NCBI RefSeq assembly: GCF_003034915.1
Contig: NZ_PZJX01000052.1
Coordinates: 121,081 to 185,080 of the forward strand
Length of the DNA stretch: 64,000 bases
Source of the DNA: Mesorhizobium helmanticense
Lineage (GTDB): Bacteria > Pseudomonadota > Alphaproteobacteria > Rhizobiales > Rhizobiaceae
Direction: 5' to 3'
The position numbers and the translations under genes are program-made. Below the pieces are notes generated by a model. It was not told the origin of the DNA. It did no database searches and saw nothing but the letters and a program-made list of their open reading frames with translations. This document shows, piece after piece, positions 1 to 8,070 of the stretch (position 1 is its first letter; every line of letters begins with the position of its first letter).

Positions 1-332
1 TCGCCTCCCACCTCGATGTCGCCCTGCCCGACGGCACTGGCGATGCGGCCTATCTCGAACGGCTGAACAGCCTCCTGCCGGAATTGTCCGCCAGGGCGCG
101 CTGGGACATCGTCTTCTACAATGCCGGAGTCGATGTCCATGCCGAGGACCGGCTGGGCAGGCTGTCGCTGTCGAACGAGGGCCTACGCGCCCGCGACGAC
201 ATGGTGATCCGCCATTTCCGGGCGCTCGATATCCCGGTGTGCGGCGTCATTGGCGGTGGCTATGCGACGGACGTGGCGGCACTCGCCGCGCGCCACGCCA
301 TCCTGTTCGAGGTAGCTTCAGGCTACGCCTGA
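1..332 (+). CDS. Histone deacetylase/AcuC-AphA family protein, 3' end only
   Basis: Partial gene. The open frame begins at base 3 without a start codon, so the N-terminus lies left of the window, and it ends at TGA 330-332. The visible ~109 residues fit the C-terminal third of the zinc-dependent HDAC-like amidohydrolase fold. They include a VALPDGTGDAAY stretch, then YNAGVDVHAEDRLGRLSLS, where the Asp/His context matches the region holding a zinc-ligand Asp, and a terminal GGGY that matches the catalytic-tyrosine glycine motif. Bacterial members deacetylate acetylated small molecules, polyamines or proteins in the cytoplasm. The substrate cannot be told from this fragment. The family call is fairly firm. 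Confidence 0.8.
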   Translation, partial: ASHLDVALPDGTGDAAYLERLNSLLPELSARARWDIVFYNAGVDVHAEDRLGRLSLSNEGLRARDDMVIRHFRALDIPVCGVIGGGYATDVAALAARHAILFEVASGYA

Positions 333-345
333 CTGCCTTGTCGTT

Positions 346-428
346 GCATGATCATTTCCGAACCGCAGGTCAGCGAAGCAAAACCGGTTTCCACTTTCGC
401 TGCGCGGACCTTCGATTCGGGATCATGC
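346..428. repeat. Rhizobial short palindromic repeat (REP/RIME-like)
   Basis: Inverted arms GCATGATC (346-353) and GATCATGC (421-428) enclose an AACCGGTTTCCACTTT core. This arrangement is typical of short dispersed intergenic palindromes in rhizobial genomes. It sits between two convergent genes and may also act as a bidirectional transcription stop. Confidence 0.6.
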
Positions 429-429
429 T

Positions 430-693
430 CTATTTCTTATAGTTGGCGATCCTGAGCAGGATGAAGGCCGGAACGACGATCGCCGCGCCCAGCAGGATAT
501 AGCCGAGGAAACGGTCGACGGCGTGGAAACCCAGGTTCCACAGATCGAGGAAGAATTTCCGGATGCCGTAGAGCACATCCATCGGCGACCAGCCGAAGGC
601 GTTCATGACGAGGCCAACGAGAAACGACACCACCAGCAGCTTCAGGAGCACCCGGAGCGGCGTATCGCCGAGAAAACGGTTCAATGCGGACAA
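430..693 (-). CDS. Small integral membrane protein, DUF6460-like
   Basis: An 87-residue hydrophobic protein of unknown function, reading (TTG start) MSALNRFLGDTPLRV and ending in IANYKK. Two membrane segments are visible, roughly residues 15-35 (LLKLLVVSFLVGLVMNAFGW) and 62-82 (LGYILLGAAIVVPAFILL). They are joined by an amphipathic loop with SPMDVLYGIRKFF. I chose TTG at 693 because GGAG lies seven bases upstream and because related rhizobial proteins, as I remember them, start MSALNRFLGD. The frame stays open upstream to 963, but that part lacks a hydrophobic or conserved pattern and overlaps a repeat. It converges with the gene to its left. Confident that it is a gene, less so of the family name. 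Confidence 0.7.
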   Translation of the reverse strand: MSALNRFLGDTPLRVLLKLLVVSFLVGLVMNAFGWSPMDVLYGIRKFFLDLWNLGFHAVDRFLGYILLGAAIVVPAFILLRIANYKK

Positions 694-790
694 GGCCCGG
701 CTCCACAATAGGTTGCGCCGATTCGGTGCAAGCCCAGAAATACGCACTTGTCGACCCTCTATCAAGCCAGTCGCGGAATCCAGGCCGCTT

Positions 791-815
791 ACGATTGCCC
801 GAACGGGGGCTTGCA
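791..815 (+). repeat. Left copy of 25-bp direct repeat flanking the acyltransferase
   Basis: Begins ACGATTGCCCGAA and ends CTTGCA. It matches 2882-2906 at 22 of 25 positions in the same orientation. Together the copies bracket the acyltransferase gene, and the right copy lies 17 bp before tRNA-Gly. Confidence 0.55.
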
Positions 816-974
816 CGATTGCCTGCTCGCCAGCCTTGACACCTATGTTGCAGTGCAGCAAAATCAGGTGACAGAGGGTACCCAGTTGATGTCGATCAGC
901 CAGACTCACTCGTATCGCCCGGTTATGGACGGACTGCGCTGTCTCGCCGTGGTCAGCCAACACAGCGAGTGCAC

Positions 975-2846
975 ATGAAGTACAGGCGCGATATCGATGG
1001 CCTCCGGGCTGTTGCGGTCCTGCCGGTCGTACTCTTCCACTTCGGAATCACGGCAATTCCCGGCGGCTTTACCGGCGTCGATATCTTCTTCGTCATTTCC
1101 GGCTACCTGATCAGCGGAAGCCTCCTGGACGACCTCGAACGCGGTCAGTTTTCGATCGTCAGCTTCTACTGGCGCCGCGCCCGTCGCATTCTGCCGGCTC
1201 TGGTCTTTGTCACGCTTCTCACATGCATAGCGGCGCTGTTCATTCTCCTGCCGTCGGACCTGCATGAATTCAGTCTCAGCGTGATAGCGGCATCGACGTT
1301 CTGGTCGAACATCTATTTCTGGAAAACGACGAATTACTTCTCCATCGATGCCCAACTGCGACCGATGTTGCATACATGGTCGCTTTCGGTCGAGGAGCAA
1401 TACTATATCTTCGCTCCGATCCTTATGTTCCTGATCTATCGCTATTTCGGGAAGCGCTGGCTGACGATACTCCTGCCGATCATTCTTGGCAGCTTCGTGC
1501 TGGCGATCATGGCGACATCGATGGCGCCGACCGCGGGCTTCTACCTGTTGCCGACACGTATCTGGGAACTTATGCTGGGCGCCGTGCTCATGCTGAAACG
1601 GCCCCCGGCCCTGGGCAACCGGCTTGTCATGGAACTGGCCGGCCTGGCAGGGGTTGGCCTTCTCGCCATCGGATTCCTGACGATTTCGGAGAGTGATCCG
1701 TTCCCGGGTTACAACGCCTTGTATCCGTGCCTTGGAACAGCGCTGCTTATCTACGCTGGCCAGGGTACCCCATCGACGATCGTTACCCGCATACTCGAAA
1801 CCCGGCCGCTGGTCTGGATCGGTCTCATCTCGTATTCGCTGTATCTCGTTCACTGGCCAATCAATTCGTTCGCTCACTATCTTTCACTGCAAAAACTCGA
1901 CCCGTCGATGATCGTTGTGATGACGGTTGCAAGCTTCGCTCTGGCTGCATTCTCCTGGAAATATGTCGAGCAGCCGTTTCGGCAGAAAAGGACTTTTACC
2001 GCCCCATTGCCCATCTTCGCCTTTTCAGCGGGCGCGATCGCTCTGCTTTGTGTTGGCGGCGCGGCCGGGGCACTGGGCAACGGTTTTCCGCAACGGTTTC
2101 CGGACTATGCCCAACAGCGGATTCCTGTCGGCGACTGGCGCAATGGCACCTGTTTCAACGAGGGCTCCAGCCAGATAGAGAACTGGAATCTCGGGGATTG
2201 CACACGCACCCACGGTTTCAAGACGAATGTCTTGTTGTGGGGAGACTCGTTCGCCGCCCACTATGTTTCAGGCCTGGACGCCAACGCAAATCAGATTCAA
2301 GCCAATGTCGTGGAATACACTTATGCGGGCTGTCCGCCGATTCTCTCCTATTTCTCCTATGCACGTCCAAATTGCACGCGATTCAATCAGCAAGCCCTGA
2401 AAATCATTGGGGATGCCGGTATCCGGACGGTCATACTCAGCGGCCGGTGGACCGACTACGCGGCGAGAAGTTTCGACGGTCTCCAGCAAACGATCGATAC
2501 GCTTCATGGCCTGGGCGTGCGGGTGTTCGTCATCGGCCAGTCTCCGGAGTTCATAGCCGACGTCCGGAAAATCGCGTTCTTCGCAAAGCGCAGAAATCTG
2601 GATGATACATCCTGGCCAATGGCCATGGATCCCGGCATCAACGACCGTGTGCGCGCATTCACCAAAGGCGCCACTTTCATCGATCCGCTGAAATTCCTGT
2701 GCAGCGCGGGACGCTGTTCCTTCGCCGACGCAGGCCAGTTTCTCTATTTCGATTATGGGCATTTCTCGACAATTGGGGCCACGCTGGCAATTTCGAAATA
2801 CTGGCCGAACTTTGCCGCCAACAACGCCCTCGCCACGGCGAAGTAA
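975..2846 (+). CDS. Acyltransferase 3 family O-acetylase with C-terminal SGNH domain (OafA/OafB-like)
   Basis: About 623 residues. The N-terminal two thirds is a multipass acyltransferase-3 domain. It opens with YRRDIDGLRAVAVLPVVLFH, including the conserved His22, continues with GVDIFFVISGYLI and RARRILPA, and has the WSLSVEEQYY signature near residue 136. About ten membrane helices follow. The periplasmic C-terminal part is SGNH-like: WGDSF places the nucleophilic Ser near 424, and DYGHFS near 592-597 supplies Asp and His. Such fusions O-acetylate lipopolysaccharide, capsule or exported glycans. ATG at 975 gives the usual MKYRRDIDGLRAV start; an in-frame GTG lies at 969. Neither has a strong ribosome site. 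The gene looks less GC-rich than its neighbours and lies between 25-bp direct repeats next to a tRNA, which suggests acquisition. Exact substrate unknown. Confidence 0.85.
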   Translation: MKYRRDIDGLRAVAVLPVVLFHFGITAIPGGFTGVDIFFVISGYLISGSLLDDLERGQFSIVSFYWRRARRILPALVFVTLLTCIAALFILLPSDLHEFSLSVIAASTFWSNIYFWKTTNYFSIDAQLRPMLHTWSLSVEEQYYIFAPILMFLIYRYFGKRWLTILLPIILGSFVLAIMATSMAPTAGFYLLPTRIWELMLGAVLMLKRPPALGNRLVMELAGLAGVGLLAIGFLTISESDPFPGYNALYPCLGTALLIYAGQGTPSTIVTRILETRPLVWIGLISYSLYLVHWPINSFAHYLSLQKLDPSMIVVMTVASFALAAFSWKYVEQPFRQKRTFTAPLPIFAFSAGAIALLCVGGAAGALGNGFPQRFPDYAQQRIPVGDWRNGTCFNEGSSQIENWNLGDCTRTHGFKTNVLLWGDSFAAHYVSGLDANANQIQANVVEYTYAGCPPILSYFSYARPNCTRFNQQALKIIGDAGIRTVILSGRWTDYAARSFDGLQQTIDTLHGLGVRVFVIGQSPEFIADVRKIAFFAKRRNLDDTSWPMAMDPGINDRVRAFTKGATFIDPLKFLCSAGRCSFADAGQFLYFDYGHFSTIGATLAISKYWPNFAANNALATAK

Positions 2847-2881
2847 CAGTCGGCGGCTGGCAAGGCACAAGCGTGCGCATA

Positions 2882-2906
2882 ACGATTGCCCGAATGCCGG
2901 CTTGCA
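2882..2906 (+). repeat. Right copy of 25-bp direct repeat flanking the acyltransferase
   Basis: Partner of 791-815, with 22 of 25 identical positions in the same orientation. It ends 17 bp upstream of tRNA-Gly. Confidence 0.55.
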
Positions 2907-2923
2907 TGGTAACGAGGGCTCGT

Positions 2924-2997
2924 GCGGGTATGATGTAATGGTAGCTTGTCAGCTTCCCAAGCTGAACGCGCGGGTTCGATTCCCGCTACCCGCTCCA
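2924..2997 (+). tRNA. tRNA-Gly (anticodon CCC), CCA encoded
   Basis: The acceptor arms GCGGGTA and TACCCGC pair fully. The anticodon stem TCAGC/GCTGA encloses the loop TTCCCAA, giving anticodon CCC, which decodes GGG. The T-arm GCGGGTTCGATTCCCGC is canonical, and the gene encodes discriminator T and CCA. A partial degraded copy of its anticodon and T arms lies about 1.1 kb downstream. Confidence 0.93.
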
Positions 2998-3055
2998 GCT
3001 ATGCCATAGGCGCCGGCCAGGCGGTACTCCGATCCGCCGCGCCTTAGCGATAATT

Positions 3056-3095
3056 GACAGTCAGCCCCTCCGGCGCTCGCGAAAACGTGACTGTC
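3056..3095. promoter_or_regulatory. Inverted repeat upstream of the exported MBL-fold gene
   Basis: Perfect 8-bp arms, GACAGTCA (3056-3063) and TGACTGTC (3088-3095), lie in the 170-bp gap between tRNA-Gly and the next gene. TTGACAG at its left edge resembles a -35 hexamer. A protein-binding site or a tRNA processing/termination structure are both possible. Confidence 0.3.
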
Positions 3096-3166
3096 GCGCC
3101 GATAGCCATCATAATCGCTGGCGTTATCGTGGCATGAGCGCGCCAGTCCTGCCACGGGAGACAGCC

Positions 3167-3994
3167 ATGCTCCGCCTATCCGCAGCCGCCCTGCTGACCC
3201 TGGCTTTGTGGCCGCTCGCCGCTTCGGCCCAGGAAGAGCCGACGCCATCGCGATGCGTTGCGATCGCGCAAGCGCTGCCGTCAGCCACCTATGCCAGCTT
3301 CACGGCGCCGAAGGGGCAGACGCCCCTGCTGGCCCAGGCCTTCGTCGACGGCGACGTCACGATCACCTATGCCGGCCATTCGACCTACATCATCGAGACG
3401 CCCGCCGGCGTCAGGATCGCCACCGACTTTTCCGGCGTCTACGGCGCTGACCCGCTGCCGCGCGTGGTGACCATGAACAAGGCCCACCGCACCCATTATT
3501 CGGACCATCCGGACCCCGCCATCGAATATGTGCTGCGCGGCTGGAATCCGGACGGCGGTCCGGCGCGCCACGCCCTTGTCGTGGACGATGTCTACATTCG
3601 CAACGTGCCAACGGATATCCGCAATGGCGGCGATCTCGGCAAGGACGGCAATTCCATCTTCATCTTCGAAGTGGCGGGGCTCTGCATCGGCCATCTCGGC
3701 CATCTGCACCACCGGCTGGAGGACGCGCATTACGGCGCTATCGGCCGGCTCGACATCCTGATGGTGCCTATCGACGGCGGCATGACGCTGTCGCTCGACC
3801 GGATGACCGAAATCACCACGCGGCTCTATTCCTCGATGATCCTGCCGATGCATCGCCATGCGACTCCGATCGGCGAATTCACAGGCAGGATGGGAGGCGA
3901 TTTCGCCGTGGAATTCCGCTCCGGCCGGTCGCTGTCGGTTTCGCTGAAGTCCCTGCCTGACCGGCCGACGATCGTCATCCTCGAAGGAGTTTGA
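3167..3994 (+). CDS. Exported metallo-beta-lactamase-fold protein (UlaG-like)
   Basis: 275 residues. ATG at 3167 follows GGGAG by seven bases and opens a clear signal peptide (MLRLSAAALL, cleavage after AASAQ). An in-frame ATG at 3134 would put eleven polar residues before it. The mature part begins the MBL fold with TYAGHSTYIIETP, as in UlaG-type proteins. A possible metal site, HRTHYSDH (about 107-114), departs from the usual HxHxDH spacing, and GHLGHLHH near 174 could supply another ligand. The C-terminal part has ILPMHRHATP, resembling the last His region. UlaG acts on ascorbate-6-phosphate in the cytoplasm, so an exported relative must do something else; the substrate is unknown. It lies between the intact tRNA-Gly and its degraded copy. 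Confidence 0.75.
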   Translation: MLRLSAAALLTLALWPLAASAQEEPTPSRCVAIAQALPSATYASFTAPKGQTPLLAQAFVDGDVTITYAGHSTYIIETPAGVRIATDFSGVYGADPLPRVVTMNKAHRTHYSDHPDPAIEYVLRGWNPDGGPARHALVVDDVYIRNVPTDIRNGGDLGKDGNSIFIFEVAGLCIGHLGHLHHRLEDAHYGAIGRLDILMVPIDGGMTLSLDRMTEITTRLYSSMILPMHRHATPIGEFTGRMGGDFAVEFRSGRSLSVSLKSLPDRPTIVILEGV

Positions 3995-4031
3995 CGCCTT
4001 CAGCCGGTTTTGCAGCCAAGTCATTGGACTT

Positions 4032-4082
4032 AAATCGAAAGGACCAGCTTCCCAAGCTGAAGGCGCGGATTCGCTCCGATTT
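4032..4082 (+). other. Degenerate tRNA-Gly fragment
   Basis: Bases 4045-4073 match 2950-2978 of the intact tRNA-Gly at 27 of 29 positions, covering the anticodon arm with loop TTCCCAA and the start of the T arm. A D arm is missing. The outer bases AAATCG and CGATTT pair as a substitute stem but do not resemble the real acceptor stem. It is probably a recombination or integration scar. The CAGCTT-CCC-AAGCTG hairpin inside it could also stop transcription from both flanking convergent genes. Confidence 0.6.
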
Positions 4083-4092
4083 AATTTGCGCT

Positions 4093-5082
4093 TCAGCCCA
4101 CCTCCCGCAAAATGAAATCGTGCAGCATCTTGGCGGCCGGCGACAGCACGCGGTTCTTCACGGTGATCAGGCTGTAGGGCCTGACCTCGATGTCGAACTC
4201 GGTCTGGACGACGTCGATGGCGCCGGAGAGCCCCTCGGGGTTCTGGATGAATTTCGCCACCTGGATCGACACCGGCGCGATAGCGTCGGACTGGGCGACC
4301 ATGACCAGGGTGAGCAACAGCGAGCTGGTGTTGAGGATGCGGTCCGGCAGGGCGATGTTGCGGTTCAGGAAATTGCTCTCCATCGCCTGGCGCAGCGGCG
4401 AGCCGCCCGACTGGAAAACCCAATCATAGGCGGCGGTCTCTTCAAGGCGCACCGCCTTGCCCTTGCTTAGCGGATGGCCGCGGCGCACGATCAGGCAGGC
4501 CTTTTCGACGCCGATGACGCGCGATTCGAACAGCCGCGGATTGAGGTCGTCGGGGATGCGCGCGATGATGAAATCGTGACGCGTGGCGATCAGCTCGCGC
4601 GCCAGCACATTGGAGGTCTCGACCTGCATGTTGATCTCGATGCGCGGATAGATGCGGCGGATTTCGCGGATCGCCGGCACGGCCAGTTCGATCGCCGGCG
4701 CCGTCACCGCGCCGAGGAACACAGAGCCGCCCTTGCCGGCCTTGAGTTCTGAAATTTCGCGGTCGACCTCGCGCATTTCGAGCAGGATCGAGCGAGCGCG
4801 CCTCGCCAATGCCTTGCCGTAGGGCGTCAGCGTGATGCCGCGCGGCAGCCTTTCGCACAGCTTGACGTTGAGCACCGCCTCCATCTCGGCGATCATGCGC
4901 GAGGCGGCGGGTTGCGAGATGTTCAACACCTGCGCCGCGGCACTCACCCGGCCGTGATCGTCGAGCGCGGCGATCATGCGCATGTGGCGCAGGCTCAAGC
5001 CGCTGCGCAACAAGGTTTCGCCGGCGCCCGGAACGTCGTCGTAACCGCTTGAAATTCCCTGGGGATTCCGCAATGCCGCCAT
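4093..5082 (-). CDS. gbpR: LysR-family regulator, GbpR-like (controls the ChvE sugar-binding operon)
   Basis: 329 residues with a typical LysR layout: an N-terminal winged helix (helix-turn-helix about 46-64, VSAAAQVLNISQPAASRMI), then an effector-binding domain from about residue 110. It is divergent from chvE with 291 bp between the starts. The same arrangement is known in Agrobacterium, where GbpR activates chvE in response to arabinose, galactose and related sugars. The assignment rests on this context plus the LysR fold. The start at 5082 has no convincing ribosome site, and the conserved part begins near residue 28 (GLSLRHMRMIAAL), so the true start could be slightly inside. The gene converges with the MBL-fold gene to its left. 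Confidence 0.8.
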   Translation of the reverse strand: MAALRNPQGISSGYDDVPGAGETLLRSGLSLRHMRMIAALDDHGRVSAAAQVLNISQPAASRMIAEMEAVLNVKLCERLPRGITLTPYGKALARRARSILLEMREVDREISELKAGKGGSVFLGAVTAPAIELAVPAIREIRRIYPRIEINMQVETSNVLARELIATRHDFIIARIPDDLNPRLFESRVIGVEKACLIVRRGHPLSKGKAVRLEETAAYDWVFQSGGSPLRQAMESNFLNRNIALPDRILNTSSLLLTLVMVAQSDAIAPVSIQVAKFIQNPEGLSGAIDVVQTEFDIEVRPYSLITVKNRVLSPAAKMLHDFILREVG

Positions 5083-5162
5083 GATCTTCGCCAGCTCCCG
5101 CCTATGTTTCGGACTGCTTCATTGATATACCAGTTTCGATATAGCAACCATCAGAGATCGCA

Positions 5163-5180
5163 TTTGACAGTTATGTCAAA
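5163..5180. promoter_or_regulatory. Perfect 18-bp palindrome in the gbpR-chvE divergent promoter
   Basis: TTTGACA-GTTA-TGTCAAA has perfect 7-bp arms. It lies 81 bp upstream of gbpR and 193 bp upstream of chvE. LysR-type proteins bind imperfect palindromes in such gaps, so this is a candidate GbpR operator. Just beside it (about 5122-5144) are two GATATA motifs that may add sites. Confidence 0.45.
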
Positions 5181-5373
5181 GGGACACACCCTCCGCGCGT
5201 CCCGAGACGTGTCAGTCGATGACGAGAAAAATCGTATCGATTGAAACAAGCGTACCGGGGCCGATTGGGAGGATACCGGAGATCGATAGACGACAGCGGC
5301 GCTCGCGCTTCTGCTCGACTGCGCGGCCCGCGAAGCCCCGAGGTGTCGCGTCCATCAACCAGGGAGAGTTACT

Positions 5374-6438
5374 GTGAAAATCATCAAGACACTGGCCGCC
5401 ATGGCGGCCCTTGGCATCGCGGCCATGACGCTGCCTGCGCAGGCAGGCGAAGGCCTGGTCGGCGTGCTGATGCCGACCAAGACCTCGCAGCGCTGGATCA
5501 ATGACGGCGACGCCGTCAAGTCCCAGCTGGAGGCGCTCGGCTACACCGTCGACCTGCAATATGCGCAGGACGACATTCCAAACCAGCTCAGCCAGTTGGA
5601 AAACGAAATCACCAAGGGCCCGAAGGCGCTGATCATCGCCTCGATCGATGGCACGACCATGTCGGACGCGCTGCAGAAGGCCGCTGACGCCGGCGTCGTC
5701 GTCGTCGCCTATGACCGCCTGATCAAGAAGACCGCCAATGTCGACTACTACACCACCTTCGACAATTTCGGCGTCGGCGTCATCCAGGCCAAATCGCTGC
5801 TCAAGGGCCTCGGCTATCCGGAAAAGAAGGGCCCGTTCAATATCGAGCTGTTCGGCGGTTCGCCGGACGATAACAACGCCTTCTTCTTCTACAACGGTGC
5901 CATGTCGGTGCTGCAGCCGCTGATCGATGACAAGACGCTGGTCGTGAAGTCCGGCCAGATGGGCATGGACAAGGTCGGCACGCTGCGCTGGCTGGCCGCC
6001 ACCGCCCAGGCCCGCATGGACAATCTGCTCTCCGCCAACTACTCGGACGGCAGCCGCGTCGACGGCGTTCTCTCGCCTTATGACGGCCTGTCGCGCGGCA
6101 TCATCGCCTCGCTGCGCGCTGTCGGCTACGGCACCGCCGACCAGCCGTGGCCCATCGTGACCGGCCAGGACGCCGAGACCGCCTCGGTCAAGGCGATCAT
6201 CGCCGGCGAGCAGTATTCGACCGTGTTCAAGGACACCCGGGAACTCGCCAAGGCCACCGTCGAACTCGTCGACAAGGTGCTCACGGGCGGCAAGCCGGAC
6301 GGCCTCGACACCACGACCTACAACAACGACGTCAAGGTCGTCCCCTCGATCCTGTTGACGCCGCATGATGTCGACAAGTCGAACTACCAGGCGCTGGTGG
6401 TCGACTCCGGCTACATCAAGGCCGACGAACTGAAGTAA
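5374..6438 (+). CDS. chvE: Periplasmic sugar-binding protein ChvE
   Basis: 354 residues starting at GTG 5374 behind AGGGAGAG. A signal peptide is cut after PAQA (residue 24). The mature protein has the type I periplasmic-binding fold (GVLMPTKTSQRWINDG, then ASIDGTTMSDALQKAADAG, a hinge near the middle, and PIVTGQDAETASVKAI late in the chain). In Agrobacterium, ChvE binds aldoses such as arabinose, glucose and galactose. It delivers them to the GguAB transporter and also signals through VirA. No virA is visible here, so the transport and chemotaxis role is the safe reading. It is the first gene of chvE-gguA-gguB and is followed by a terminator hairpin that probably keeps its mRNA more abundant than the transporter genes. 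Confidence 0.92.
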   Translation: MKIIKTLAAMAALGIAAMTLPAQAGEGLVGVLMPTKTSQRWINDGDAVKSQLEALGYTVDLQYAQDDIPNQLSQLENEITKGPKALIIASIDGTTMSDALQKAADAGVVVVAYDRLIKKTANVDYYTTFDNFGVGVIQAKSLLKGLGYPEKKGPFNIELFGGSPDDNNAFFFYNGAMSVLQPLIDDKTLVVKSGQMGMDKVGTLRWLAATAQARMDNLLSANYSDGSRVDGVLSPYDGLSRGIIASLRAVGYGTADQPWPIVTGQDAETASVKAIIAGEQYSTVFKDTRELAKATVELVDKVLTGGKPDGLDTTTYNNDVKVVPSILLTPHDVDKSNYQALVVDSGYIKADELK

Positions 6439-6455
6439 TCCCGGTTGCAAAGTCT

Positions 6456-6488
6456 GGGGTCCTGCGCAACGCAGGGCCCCTTTTCGTT
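6456..6488 (+). terminator. Intrinsic terminator or attenuator between chvE and gguA
   Basis: The stem GGGGTCCTGCG/CGCAGGGCCCC has one G-T pair and a CAA loop, followed by TTTTCGTT. It lies inside an apparent operon, so partial read-through would give more binding protein than transporter. Confidence 0.8.
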
Positions 6489-6537
6489 AACCAGCGAGCC
6501 CGGTATGTTTGCCGATCTCGGAGGAGCTTAATTCCTG

Positions 6538-8070
6538 ATGACCTCGACGATTTTGGAGATGCGCGACATCACCAAGACGTTCCCCGGCGTGAAGGCGCTG
6601 TCCAACGTCAATCTCAGCGTCGAAGAGGGCGAGATCCACGCCGTGGTCGGGGAGAACGGCGCTGGCAAGTCGACGCTGATGAAGGTGCTGTCGGGCGTTT
6701 ATGCGTCCGGCACCTATGACGGCGCGATCGTCTACCGGGGCGAGGAATGCCATTTCAAAGGCATCCACGACAGTGAACACAAGGGCATCGTCATCATCCA
6801 CCAGGAACTTGCACTGGTGCCGATGCTGTCGATCACGGAAAACATTTTCCTTGGCAACGAGCACGCCAGGTACGGTGTCATCGACTGGGATGCCAACGAG
6901 ACACGCACCAGCGCCCTGCTCAAGAAGGTGGGCCTCAAGGAGGACCCCAAGACGCTGATCACCAATATCGGCGTCGGCAAGCAGCAGCTGGTGGAGATCG
7001 CCAAGGCGCTGAGCAAGGAAGTGAAGCTGCTGATCCTCGACGAGCCGACGGCGAGCCTGTCCGAAAAGGACAGCCAGGCGCTGCTCGATCTGTTGCTCGA
7101 ATTCAAGCGGCAAGGAATCACCTCGATCCTGATCTCGCACAAGCTCAACGAGGTCAACCGGGTCGCAGACAAGGTGACCATCATCCGTGACGGGCGGACG
7201 ATCGAAACGCTTGCCAAGAAAGACATTTCGGAAGACCGCATCATCACCTCGATGGTCGGCCGCTCGCTCGACGACCGCTATCCGCCGCGCGAGCCGGACA
7301 TCGGCGAGATCGTGCTCCAGGTGAAGAACTGGTCGGTCTATCACCCGATCCATGCCGATCGGCAAGTGATCAAGGGCATCGACATCAATGTCCGCAAGGG
7401 CGAAGTGGTCGGCATCGCCGGGCTGATGGGCGCCGGACGCACCGAATTCGCCATGAGCCTGTTTGGCCGCTCCTACGGCCGCCGCATCAGCGGCGAGGTG
7501 CTGCTCAAGGGCAAGCCGATCGATGTCTCCTCGGTGAGCAAGGCGGTGGCACACGGCATCGCCTACGTCACCGAGGACCGCAAGACCTACGGCCTCAACC
7601 TGATCGACCATATCAAGCACAACATCACGCTGGCCAATCTGGGCGGTGTGTCGCGTCACAGCGTGATCGACGATCTGCGCGAACTCGCCGTCGCCAATGA
7701 ATACAAGGCCAAGACCAACATCCGCTCGTCCAGCGTCTATCAGATGACGGGCAATCTGTCGGGCGGCAATCAACAGAAGGTGGTGCTGTCGAAGTGGCTG
7801 TTCGCCAATCCCGAAGTGCTGATCCTCGACGAGCCGACGCGCGGCATCGACGTCGGCGCCAAATATGAAATCTATACGATCATCGCCCGTCTCGCCTCCG
7901 AAGGCAGGGCGATCATCGTCATTTCGTCGGAAATGCCCGAACTGCTCGGCATCACGGACCGCATCTATGTCATGAATGAAGGACGCATCGTGGGGGAAAT
8001 GGCCGCAAGCGACGCAAGTCAGGAAAAAATCATGCGCGCCATCGTCCGCGGAGAAGGAAAAGCATCATGA
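6538..8070 (+). CDS. gguA: Sugar ABC transporter ATP-binding protein GguA (MmsA/XylG-like)
   Basis: 510 residues forming two ABC domains in one chain, as usual for the CUT2 class. Domain 1 has Walker A GENGAGKST (39-47), a relaxed signature GVGKQQLVEIAKAL and Walker B LLILDEPTASLS. Domain 2 has a degenerate Walker A (GLMGAGRTE, about 295), but keeps LSGGNQQK (about 408) and LILDEPTRGIDVG. One ATP site therefore looks weakened, which is typical of this family. Its stop overlaps the start of gguB by four bases (ATGA), which indicates translational coupling. With ChvE and GguB it makes an importer for monosaccharides. The GGAGG at 6520 lies a little far (13 bases) from ATG. Confidence 0.92.
   Translation: MTSTILEMRDITKTFPGVKALSNVNLSVEEGEIHAVVGENGAGKSTLMKVLSGVYASGTYDGAIVYRGEECHFKGIHDSEHKGIVIIHQELALVPMLSITENIFLGNEHARYGVIDWDANETRTSALLKKVGLKEDPKTLITNIGVGKQQLVEIAKALSKEVKLLILDEPTASLSEKDSQALLDLLLEFKRQGITSILISHKLNEVNRVADKVTIIRDGRTIETLAKKDISEDRIITSMVGRSLDDRYPPREPDIGEIVLQVKNWSVYHPIHADRQVIKGIDINVRKGEVVGIAGLMGAGRTEFAMSLFGRSYGRRISGEVLLKGKPIDVSSVSKAVAHGIAYVTEDRKTYGLNLIDHIKHNITLANLGGVSRHSVIDDLRELAVANEYKAKTNIRSSSVYQMTGNLSGGNQQKVVLSKWLFANPEVLILDEPTRGIDVGAKYEIYTIIARLASEGRAIIVISSEMPELLGITDRIYVMNEGRIVGEMAASDASQEKIMRAIVRGEGKAS

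Noticed and set aside
694..968. N-terminal extension of the small membrane protein gene up to 963
   Set aside because: The extra 90 residues lack hydrophobic or family pattern and include the 25-bp repeat; TTG at 693 has a good ribosome site.
3167..3994. True beta-lactamase
   Set aside because: The opening matches UlaG-type MBL proteins and the metal motif departs from class B beta-lactamases.
4032..4082. A second functional tRNA-Gly
   Set aside because: No D arm, acceptor ends do not match the real tRNA, and T-arm bases are altered.
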